Assembly (NCBI GenBank): GCA_965368585.1
Contig: CBDUNM010000054.1
Span: forward strand, 1-26,988
DNA length: 26,988 nt
Origin: JARRQB01 sp965368585
GTDB taxonomy: Bacteria > Pseudomonadota > Gammaproteobacteria > Chromatiales > Chromatiaceae
Reading direction: 5' to 3'
The translations under genes and the position numbers were made by a program. Position 1 is the stretch's first letter, and the number at the start of each line of letters is the position of its first letter. Below, one piece after another: positions 16,783-23,667 of the stretch. Below the pieces are notes generated by a model. That model was not told the DNA's origin. It searched no databases and saw only the letters and a program-made list of their open reading frames with translations.

Positions 16783-17366
16783 GCCGCCTGAGCGGAAACT
16801 GGCAGGGTCGCGTATTGGCGTTGCTCTTGCTTTTGGCGGTAGGCGCCGCGCTGGCCGGCGTGACGCTGGTGCCGCTGTGGTCGATGAACGAACGCTACCA
16901 GGAAGAAATCAACGACCTGCAGGACGATCTGGTTTCATTGCGCCGCGTGGCGGCCATGGGAGTGCACCTGGGTCCGCAACTCGAGCGACTCGAGCGCGCG
17001 CCGGAGTCGGACGCACATTATCTGCGCAGCACCACCGAAGCGCTGGCCGCCGCCGAGATGCAGCGTTTGGTCAAGGCCGTCATCCTTGCCGCGGGTGGTC
17101 AGATACTGAGCACCCAACCGGTTCCTGCGCAACAGGATCGGTTCTTTACCCGTGTCGCCTTGCGGGTAAAGATAATCTCCAGCCTGGACAAGCTGGTCGG
17201 CATCTTCTACCAGATCGAGACCGGCAGTCCGTATCTGTTCGTCGACAGCGTATCCATGCGCGGCCGGTCTCGCGTGCGTCGGGTCAACGCTACCGGAGAC
17301 GCGGCGTGGCCCTTGATCGACGTCGACCTCGAGTTGGCCGCTTACATGCGAGGGCAGCCAGGGTGA
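16779..17366 (+). CDS. gspM: Type II secretion inner-membrane protein GspM
   Basis: GspM pairs with GspL in the T2SS inner-membrane platform. The 195-residue protein has a short cytoplasmic N-terminus and one membrane helix (about 11-33, RVLALLLLLAVGAALAGVTL). A periplasmic coiled coil (about 38-60, YQEEINDLQDDLVSLRR) follows. A ferredoxin-like periplasmic domain comes next, with LAAAEMQRLVKAVILAAGGQ, VALRVKIISSLDKLVGIFYQIE and PYLFVDSVSM, matching the GspM_b type found with PilN-like GspL proteins. The start overlaps the gspL stop (ATGA) and the end overlaps the gspN start (GTGA), so the three genes are one operon with coupled translation. Confidence 0.88.
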   Translation: MSRLSGNWQGRVLALLLLLAVGAALAGVTLVPLWSMNERYQEEINDLQDDLVSLRRVAAMGVHLGPQLERLERAPESDAHYLRSTTEALAAAEMQRLVKAVILAAGGQILSTQPVPAQQDRFFTRVALRVKIISSLDKLVGIFYQIETGSPYLFVDSVSMRGRSRVRRVNATGDAAWPLIDVDLELAAYMRGQPG

Positions 17367-17854
17367 GCGCGCTTCGCGGCGGTCGCGCAACGCTGGTATT
17401 GCTGCTGTGTTGCGTGTTGCTGGCAGGCCTGGTGACGGCGCAATTGACCGACCACACGAGAGCCAACCCGGCTCACCCGGCCGGCGCGCCGCCCGGAGAG
17501 CCCCCCGACGACCCGGTCCAGCCTGTCTATACGAGCTATGATCCACCGCCCCGGGCGGCGTTCAACGAGATCCTGGAACGACCGCTGTTCCTGCAGGGGC
17601 GTCGCCCCCCGGAAACACCGCAACCCATGAAAACCGTGGCGCCACCGGTGGTACGACTCAATCTTCGTCTGCTCGGGGTCGCTATGACCCAGGATACGCA
17701 AGTCGCCTTGGTACGGAACCTGGACAACAACGAACTGCTCCGACTCACCCAGGGTGAGCAACACCAGGGATGGACCGTCGCTTCCGTGGAAGCGGGTCTA
17801 GCGGTGCTGAAACGCGACGAACTGATCGTGGAACTGAACCTCGAAGTTGATTGA
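17363..17854 (+). CDS. gspN: Type II secretion protein GspN/GspC-like, HR domain
   Basis: A 163-residue inner-membrane protein that should connect the T2SS platform to the secretin. The GTG start overlaps the gspM stop (GTGA). A membrane helix covers about 8-28 (RATLVLLLCCVLLAGLVTA). A Pro/Ala-rich linker follows, then FNEILERPLFLQGRRP, the hallmark that opens GspC/PilP-type homology-region domains. The small beta domain that follows (VVRLNLRLLGVAMTQDTQVALVRN to ELIVELNLEVD) fits the HR fold. In Xanthomonas the equivalent XpsN binds XpsD. Whether this should be named GspN or GspC depends on nomenclature. The partner secretin is probably the GspD at 10033-12261, an inference from the shared locus. 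Confidence 0.82.
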   Translation: MSALRGGRATLVLLLCCVLLAGLVTAQLTDHTRANPAHPAGAPPGEPPDDPVQPVYTSYDPPPRAAFNEILERPLFLQGRRPPETPQPMKTVAPPVVRLNLRLLGVAMTQDTQVALVRNLDNNELLRLTQGEQHQGWTVASVEAGLAVLKRDELIVELNLEVD

Positions 17855-18155
17855 GGCAACTCACGATTGTCAATTGCGCGCACAACACGCGCACAGCGCA
17901 TAGGGTAAGGGACGGTGATTCAAACCGGAGCAAGGCCTGGAACTTTGGTACAGGTCACATGCTGGACCCCTGGTCGATTTCAGGAACGAAATAAATCAGC
18001 CATACTGTTCACAGACTTCGGCTATGCTGTTCTGCATAGGAGCATCCACTCCGACGGAGCCGGCGTAGCAAGAACGTTCACTTGAAGAAGCCGAGCCCTG
18101 GCGATCACTGTCCGATCAACGACGTACCGGCCAGGGCGGCAGGTCAACGGTTTGG
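17855..18155. other. Intergenic region after gspN
   Basis: 301 bp without a gene. A small stem TGCGCG/CGCGCA (17875-17893) follows the gspN stop but has no T-run. Another small hairpin, CTATGC-N6-GCATAG (18022-18039), lies upstream of the HPt gene. I see no clear promoter. Confidence 0.4.
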
Positions 18156-18959
18156 ATGATGTTTGAGGAGAGGTCACAGGCATTGAGCGGCATCGTCGTG
18201 CACGAAAACCAAAGCCCCGACTTGCTAGGTAGGCGCTTGGCCGTCGTTCTGGCGCCCAAACGGGCCGCGTGCGAGGCCTTGGTCGAGCAGCTGCTTGAAC
18301 TGGACTACTGGGTGGAGCAAGCCGCGACGCTGTCTCAGGCACAGCGCCTGGTCACACGCCACAAGCCACGGTTTGTGTTTGTCGACTGCACACGATTCCC
18401 GATACCCGGCCGTGACATCGCGTCGCTGATGCGTCAAGCCGCCGATTCTGACCCGCCACGGGTGGTTGGCCTGGCCCATGGCGGGTGTGCGGCCTGTCGT
18501 CCTGATTTCTGCGATCTGGCCAAAGTGCTGGGCGCGCCCGTGGACTTGGCGGACCTCGAGGTGTTGTTGTACGGTCACCGGCCGGCAGACACGGACGACG
18601 CTACCGTCGAATCCGGCTGCGTGGATGCCGACAGCGATCCGCATTCAGCCGCGTACGGCGTAATGGAGGAAATCCCAGCGGAGTTGCAGGCGATATTGCT
18701 GCAGGTGTTCGTTGAGGATACGGCCGCGCGCCTCGATCGCATCAATAGCAGCCTGCGCAATCACGACCTGCGCGCCGTCGGGCGTGAGGCGCATGCTATC
18801 AAGTCCGGTTGCCTGCAGGTTGGCGACGAGGCGATGGCCGCGTGTTGCGAGCGTTTGCACCGAGCGGCCAAGGACGCTGAAACCTGCTTGGCGCACCGCT
18901 GCTACAAGGAGCTTCTCGAGGCCTTTCACGCTGCCGCCAGCCGCACGCCTCGCGGGTGA
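18156..18959 (+). CDS. Degenerate receiver plus HPt phosphotransfer protein
   Basis: A 267-residue cytoplasmic signalling protein. Residues 27-135 resemble a response-regulator receiver. The phosphoacceptor-like Asp77 is present (FVFVDC), but the acidic pair near the first strand is replaced by VVLAPKR and the late Lys is not evident, so this receiver is probably inactive or pseudo. Residues 172-262 are an HPt four-helix domain with AHAIKSG, so His213 should carry the phosphoryl group. A cysteine cluster CAACRPDFC (111-119) lies at the end of the receiver and might bind metal or sense redox state, which is speculative. The start is uncertain: ATGs at 18156 and 18159 lack a Shine-Dalgarno, whereas a TTG at 18183 has AGAGG upstream. 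The stop is nine bases from the convergent regulator gene. It probably feeds phosphoryl groups to or from a partner elsewhere. Confidence 0.8.
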   Translation: MMFEERSQALSGIVVHENQSPDLLGRRLAVVLAPKRAACEALVEQLLELDYWVEQAATLSQAQRLVTRHKPRFVFVDCTRFPIPGRDIASLMRQAADSDPPRVVGLAHGGCAACRPDFCDLAKVLGAPVDLADLEVLLYGHRPADTDDATVESGCVDADSDPHSAAYGVMEEIPAELQAILLQVFVEDTAARLDRINSSLRNHDLRAVGREAHAIKSGCLQVGDEAMAACCERLHRAAKDAETCLAHRCYKELLEAFHAAASRTPRG

Positions 18960-18968
18960 GCGTCACAA

Positions 18969-19631
18969 TCATTGCAGCATACCTTCACTGTCTGCCTTCA
19001 AGACCGCGGAGGTGCGGTTGCTCACCTCCAGCTTGCTGAGAATCGCACTGACGTGAAACTTTACCGTGCGTTCGCTGATCACCAGCCGACCGGCGATTTG
19101 CTTGTTGCTTTGGCCTTCGGCCATCAGACGCAATACCTCGAATTCACGCGGGCTGATGCCGAAATCCGGTGGCGACTGGTTGCCGTTGGCTCGGCGCATG
19201 TGTTTCATCAACGTGGACGCGACGGACGGTTGCATGAAAGTACCGCCGCGATGCACCACTTTGATAGCCGCCAACAGTTCGGTGGGGTTGGCGCTCTTGA
19301 GAACGTAGCCTTCCACGCCGTGCTCAACGGCTTCGACGATATGCGTTTCATCATCGTGTGCCGTATAAACCACGATCCGTTGCTCGGGGTTGTCTTCGCG
19401 CACCGCGCCAAGGGCTGCCATGTCATCGTCACACTGCGTATCGAGGCCGAGATCGAGGATCAAGACATCCGGTCGGTGGTCCGCGATGCCGCCAAGCAAC
19501 TGACCGACGTCGTCGGCTTCCCCGACGATTTTGATATCCGCCCGCCCGCCGAAAACCATGGATAAACCCTGACGCACGACCGGATGGTCGTCCGCGATCA
19601 GAACGCGAATCTCGGTCAATGAGTTTGACAT
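18969..19631 (-). CDS. NarL/LuxR-family response regulator
   Basis: A DNA-binding response regulator of 220 residues. The receiver spans about 8-125, with acidic pocket D14/D15, phosphoacceptor D60 (VLILDLGL), T90 and K112 (YVLKSA). A LuxR-type helix-turn-helix spans about 157-210 (ISPREFEVLRLMAEGQSNKQIA, then SERTVKFHVSAILSKL). The loop after D60 is atypical, with TQCDDDM in place of the usual MPGxDG. The ATG at 19631 has a GGGGGAG Shine-Dalgarno close upstream. It is 219 bp downstream of the other regulator on the same strand and converges with the HPt gene. Its target genes are unknown. The neighbouring T2SS and oxidase genes are candidates, and in P. putida two-component regulators do control Mn oxidation. 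Confidence 0.92.
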   Translation of the reverse strand: MSNSLTEIRVLIADDHPVVRQGLSMVFGGRADIKIVGEADDVGQLLGGIADHRPDVLILDLGLDTQCDDDMAALGAVREDNPEQRIVVYTAHDDETHIVEAVEHGVEGYVLKSANPTELLAAIKVVHRGGTFMQPSVASTLMKHMRRANGNQSPPDFGISPREFEVLRLMAEGQSNKQIAGRLVISERTVKFHVSAILSKLEVSNRTSAVLKADSEGMLQ

Positions 19632-19850
19632 TGCTCCCCCTGCCGTAACGCCTGCTTAAAACTGTCGAATTCCCGCACCGTCTTAAGCGGTGTCAGGTAT
19701 GCTTTCGTGTATACACAAACGGTAGACCAAAGCCATTCAGGTTTCCACGACGTTTGGCATTGGCTTGATCCGAAACAAATAGGCAGATTACGCAGTCACC
19801 CCGCTCGCATCGCGTTCATCAGACGCACCTTATTTTTGACTTTTGAGCGC
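19632..19850. other. Gap between the two response-regulator genes, with a palindrome
   Basis: 219 bp without a gene. It contains GTGTATACAC at 19707-19716, a perfect 10-bp palindrome about 76 bp upstream of the 220-residue regulator start, and a small CACCG-N7-CGGTG hairpin nearby. Either could be an operator. The second regulator may have its own promoter here. Confidence 0.35.
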
Positions 19851-20495
19851 TCAGGCCTCGCGGACGACTGCCTTTTGCGCGAATAAGGCCGCTTCCACGC
19901 GATTCTTCAGATGCAGCTTTTGCAGGACGTTGGTCATGTGATGCTTGACGGTCCGTTCACTGATACCCAAGGCACCGGCGATGTCTTTGTTGCTCGCACC
20001 GCGCGCCAGCTCGGTGAGGCTATCGCGCTCACGCGGGGTCCGCTCACCCCGCGCAGCGCTGGTCCGCCTTGTCTGCTGCGACGCCTGCGGCACGCTCGCG
20101 GCCAACGACGGCGTGACATACGATTCCCCTGCCCTGATGTTGCGAATGATCGAGATGAGTTCCGTCCCGGAAACGCCCTTCAGTACGTACCCCGACGCAC
20201 CGACCTTCAGAGCCTCCTGCACGGTTTCCTCGTCGGCCGATACCGTCAGCATCACAATACGCACCACGGGACAGACCGCAGCGATATCTTTGGCCGCCTG
20301 CAATCCGCCGCCCGGCATACTGACATCGAGCAGGACGACATCGGGCATGAATCGGCAGGTTTGCTCCAGCGCCGTTCGCGCATCCTCCGCTTCGCCCAGC
20401 ACCTCGATGTCAGGCGCGGCGGAAAGTGTTCGAATGACGCCATCCCGAAACAGCGGATGATCGTCCGCTACGATGATCGTGATTGGCTCGTTCAC
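19851..20495 (-). CDS. NarL/LuxR-family response regulator paired with the histidine kinase
   Basis: A DNA-binding response regulator of 214 residues. The receiver spans about 5-120, with D11/D12, phosphoacceptor D57 (VVLLDVSMPGGG), T84 and K106 (YVLKGV). The linker is rich in Gln/Ser/Thr/Arg. A LuxR-type helix-turn-helix spans about 152-205 (RTPRERDSLTELARGASNKDIA, then SERTVKHHMTNVLQKLHLKNR). The GTG start overlaps the kinase stop (GTGA), so kinase and regulator are translationally coupled and almost certainly cognate. All canonical receiver residues are present, so it should be activated by phosphorylation. The stimulus is unknown. Confidence 0.93.
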   Translation of the reverse strand: MNEPITIIVADDHPLFRDGVIRTLSAAPDIEVLGEAEDARTALEQTCRFMPDVVLLDVSMPGGGLQAAKDIAAVCPVVRIVMLTVSADEETVQEALKVGASGYVLKGVSGTELISIIRNIRAGESYVTPSLAASVPQASQQTRRTSAARGERTPRERDSLTELARGASNKDIAGALGISERTVKHHMTNVLQKLHLKNRVEAALFAQKAVVREA

Positions 20496-21928
20496 AGGGC
20501 TGCATGCAACGGCAGTTCCGCCTGTACGGTAGTGCCATTACCCAGGGAGGAGACCACTCTGAACTCGCCGCCCAGGCTTTCGATTCTTTCTCGAAGCCCG
20601 CTCAATCCCAGTCGATCGAAGGCGTCTGGGTGATCGTCGGCTTCAAAACCCGGTCCATTGTCGCGGATGGCGACACGCAGCACATGCGAATCCACATCCA
20701 CCTCCACACACTGATCGACGCCGTCGGCGTGACGAAAGGCATTCATCAAGGCCTCCTGTACGGTGCGGTAGAGCGTCAACTTGACCGACATCCCGGCTGA
20801 CCGGGCGAGCTGGTCCGGCGCGGCGCGCAGCTCGATCTCGGTGCGCGTCCGCCGACTGTGCGCCTTGACCGCCAGTTGCACCGTTTCCAGCAGGTCAAGG
20901 TCTTCCAGATCGGGTAGCGCCAGACCCCGCGATATATTGCGCAGTTCGGTCAGCGACTCGTTGAGTATCTTGCGCAGTTCCGTGACCGCGTCTTTGGTTT
21001 CGACGCTGGCGCCGGAAACCGGTGCCGTCAATAGCGCGTCGAGGCGCAGCAAGGCCAGACTCATGTATTGCGCGGGACCGTCGTGCAAGTCGGCGCTGAT
21101 CCGCCGCAACCATCGCTCGTTGAGCTCGGTGGTACGGCGTGCGGCCCGCTTCAAGCGCACACCGAGTCGCTCATTTTCGGCGAGCAACTCAGAAAGCGTT
21201 GCCACCTGGCCGCTCAGGGTCTCGCGCTGACGGCGGATAACGACGCCGCCGTTGTGCACGATGCCGTACAACAAGCTGTACGCGACAATAGTCGCCGCAA
21301 TGACCACGGCCCAGGTCTTCCACCGTGTTTCCGCCAATCGCGCCGACAAGGGCTCCGCGTCCTGGTAAAACTCCGCGACGGCGATGATTTTTCCATGTCC
21401 CTGCTGGCGAATCGGACTGTAGATCTCGAACATCGCCAGCCCCAGCTCCGCCTCCAGCGCATCTTCGGCCTGCTGCAGGTCGTCAAACGCGGACGTCACC
21501 TCACCGCGCCAGGCCCGCTGCAGATTCTCCGTGGGTTCGAAGCGCTGGCTGACATGTGCCTGCCTGCTGTAGTACGCGAGGACGCCGTCTTCTTTCCAGA
21601 TCTTGATCGAGAGCACTTCCTTTCCGAGCGGCGTGTCGGCCAGCAAGGACTCGAGGGCGCTCATCTCGGCATCGGTCACGTAGCTTCTTTCCGCCAGACC
21701 CTGTAGTTCCGGCGTAATGAAGCCCTGCACGTACAACGCTACGTTCAAGGCATTTTGCGAAATCACTTGTTGCTCGATCGAGCGATTGACCCACCATCCG
21801 ATCAGAAACATCAATGACAGCACGACCGGCAGACTGGCCAAGGCGTAGCGCCGGGTCAGGCTGAAACCGGACCATCGGTCGTCGGCCGGGCGGACCGGCG
21901 AAGCCGACCGGTTCATGGTTGCACTCAT
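20492..21928 (-). CDS. Membrane sensor histidine kinase, HisKA_3 (NarX/DegS-like) type
   Basis: Sensor kinase for the downstream NarL-type regulator. The start is uncertain: this ATG is preferred, with an in-frame GTG at 21985 (19 codons longer) and an ATG at 21916 as alternatives, none with a good Shine-Dalgarno. Counting from the GTG, there is a first membrane helix at about 47-66, an extracytoplasmic sensor region at 67-222 of no recognised family, and a second helix at about 224-246. A coiled coil (250-290) follows, then the HisKA_3 motif RRISADLHDGPAQ with phosphoacceptor His301. The HATPase module has the N-box QEALMNAFRHA (Asn415), the G1 box RDNGPGF (441-447) and the G2 region GLSGLRERIESLGG. 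All catalytic motifs look intact. The sensor segment is acidic and has no cysteine or histidine cluster suggesting metal binding. Confidence 0.9.
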   Translation of the reverse strand: MSATMNRSASPVRPADDRWSGFSLTRRYALASLPVVLSLMFLIGWWVNRSIEQQVISQNALNVALYVQGFITPELQGLAERSYVTDAEMSALESLLADTPLGKEVLSIKIWKEDGVLAYYSRQAHVSQRFEPTENLQRAWRGEVTSAFDDLQQAEDALEAELGLAMFEIYSPIRQQGHGKIIAVAEFYQDAEPLSARLAETRWKTWAVVIAATIVAYSLLYGIVHNGGVVIRRQRETLSGQVATLSELLAENERLGVRLKRAARRTTELNERWLRRISADLHDGPAQYMSLALLRLDALLTAPVSGASVETKDAVTELRKILNESLTELRNISRGLALPDLEDLDLLETVQLAVKAHSRRTRTEIELRAAPDQLARSAGMSVKLTLYRTVQEALMNAFRHADGVDQCVEVDVDSHVLRVAIRDNGPGFEADDHPDAFDRLGLSGLRERIESLGGEFRVVSSLGNGTTVQAELPLHAAL

Positions 21929-22654
21929 GACACGCGCTCGGGCAATGGCAATAGCGTAAGACCCATATGGCGTAGCTTCATTCACTCAAACTACCCGATT
22001 CTCGACGCCGGCTTGGCCTTCGTCCATGCATTAAAAAAACGCCTTTCCACGCATCGTTAGCACGGTACGATATTGGTTCTTCATGCGAAACACAGCTGTA
22101 CGAAAGTACTGATCACGGGGCGGGAAATGCCCACCCTGGCGGAACCGGCGGTGTGCCGCTCGTCGAACACCCGCTGATTTGTTGACTTACGGTATGCCGG
22201 TTGAAGGGTCCTGAACGGTTCGTTCCAAGAGCGTCGATATCAAGGACGATATCGCAAGCCCCAGGGAAGGGTTCACGGCGTCCCTTGGGGCGAGCTGCCC
22301 CGGGGCCCGCTTGCAGCCCAAGTACCTTCTTGTGTCTGTTGCGCGCCCGCGCGGCGCCACCGGCGGTGTGCTTTCTCCTAGTCAAACCTGAAAAACGTGT
22401 CACGGATTCAGGACGAATGGCACTTAATTGCGGCGATACGGCTCGTTTCTGGAGGAAACGTCGGCGGCAGGCGAGCAGCGAACACCCTTGCCGTAGACGG
22501 AAAGGGCTGGACTTGCAAGCGATGCAGGGACTGCATGGCACCGCAAGCCGCCGTCGAGCCTTCTACCCGTACGGGCGAGTTGCCCAATTACCAAGGTGAC
22601 ATTCTACAGAATATCGATATTGATCAACTGCCATACTTCGCCAGCCTATCTTAT

Positions 22655-22793
22655 GGCACCTCTAACAATCGTCTATTTCCGCGAAACCTGCGTTGTGACG
22701 CCTTCTGCGATGCTCATTTATGCCTTATGAACTGTGCTTCTCGAACTCGCCACGCCTTGGCCTCACGAAAATATTTCAATTGTTAGAGGTGCC
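22655..22793. mobile_element. 139-bp MITE-like element with terminal inverted repeats and 5-bp target duplication
   Basis: GGCACCTCTAACAAT (22655-22669) is the exact reverse complement of 22779-22793. A second, imperfect block extends the repeats: TATTTCCGCGAAACC (22674-22688) matches the complement of 22759-22773 at 11 of 15 positions, with a one-base offset. CTTAT lies directly outside both ends (22650-22654 and 22794-22798), as expected for a 5-bp target-site duplication. The interior is too short to encode a transposase, so it would be a non-autonomous element moved in trans. I cannot assign the parent family. Confidence 0.65.
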
Positions 22794-23437
22794 CTTATTC
22801 CGATAAGTAGGCACCCTGGATCGGAAATTCAAGGGCCGCATTAGCTTGGCGCCGGGTCTTTCATTGCGCTTTCTTTCGCAAGATTCGGCCGCATTACTTT
22901 GCCATACGCTTGGCAACGCATAGCCCGACCTACCGTTTTATCTACGGCCGTATGCGTTCTTTATCCGCCGTACTTGTAGGTAAATCGACCTTTATGAGCC
23001 AGCCGTATTTGTATGAAACAGGTTTCATTCTGACGAAAATCACGTGAACCGAGGCCGCCGATAATACAGAGAATTCGCTCTGACAATGAGCCCGGCCTGA
23101 TATATCCCATTCAGGATCATACACAAGCACGATTTACCATCAGACCAAAGTACGATACATAAGCACAAGCGACGCGATATATCACGCAAACGACTGATCG
23201 CTTGCACCCGCTATGTTGTTCACTGTCGGTTTGTAAAAAGCGTTCACAAAATCCCGATATACTCAAATTATTCAGCCATATTTACAATTATTCCAATGCA
23301 AAATCCATTTTTCTTTCATGTGGAATACCCGCAATACAGACAGGCCTCGTCGACAAATCAGGCTGAACCGTATTTACCGACTACTCACACCGCTTTGCCC
23401 TGTCCAGTGGGCGGCTTGGTGAATTCGGTAACGCTCA

Positions 23438-23535
23438 GCCGGTCCACAAGCGTCGTCGGCAAGGCTCGCGAGCGCCGGACTAGCCGTCGCTAATTCGAGC
23501 GAGCGAAACACAGCCGATGGCGCTTGTGGACCGGC
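23438..23535. repeat. Long inverted repeat (23-bp arms, 21 matches)
   Basis: GCCGGTCCACAAGCG (23438-23452) is perfectly complementary to 23521-23535. The pairing continues inward for eight more positions with two mismatches that are G-U pairs in RNA. The 52-base interior itself contains small stems (GCTCGCGAGC; TCGCT with AGCGA). No target duplication is visible at its ends. It may be a structured RNA, a REP-type element or part of a mobile remnant. Confidence 0.5.
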
Positions 23536-23545
23536 CCGAAGGGCG

Positions 23546-23633
23546 CCCGCTACCGGGCCAATACGGCGTTGCACTTCTTGAAATGGGCCTGCCATTCCCC
23601 GCGAAGGGTGCCTTGGCTTGGCCCGGTAGCGGG
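23546..23633. repeat. Long inverted repeat (16-bp perfect arms) after the glucan synthase gene
   Basis: CCCGCTACCGGGCCAA (23546-23561) is the exact reverse complement of TTGGCCCGGTAGCGGG (23618-23633), with a 56-base interior. It starts 34 bp past the glucan synthase stop on the minus strand and could mark its transcript end, but no T-run follows. Together with the neighbouring inverted repeat it forms a roughly 200-bp structured block. Confidence 0.5.
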
Positions 23634-23667
23634 GCTCTGCGAGTCAACGAACCTACCAAGCAGCCCA

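Larger units (their letters stand above)
21986..23667. other. 1.7-kb gene-poor region, partly AT-rich
   Basis: No frame here has convincing coding character or a family match. The part nearest the kinase is GC-rich and holds small hairpins at 22235-22254 (CGATATC-N6-GATATCG) and 22258-22291 (GCCCCAGGGA with TCCCTTGGGGC, one bulge). From about 22600 to 23340 the base composition falls well below its surroundings (for example 23 G+C in the 60 bases from 23101). A MITE-like element at 22655-22793 and two long inverted repeats at 23438-23633 are listed separately. Confidence 0.5.

Noticed and set aside
22397..22786. A possible 129-residue protein (and an overlapping 132-residue frame at 22201)
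   Set aside because: It runs into the MITE-like element, lacks a Shine-Dalgarno and a recognisable family, and has uneven composition.
21986..23667. CRISPR array, tRNA or integron attC sites in the gene-poor region
   Set aside because: I found no regularly spaced repeats, no cloverleaf-like segments and no attC core motifs. The inverted repeats are isolated pairs.
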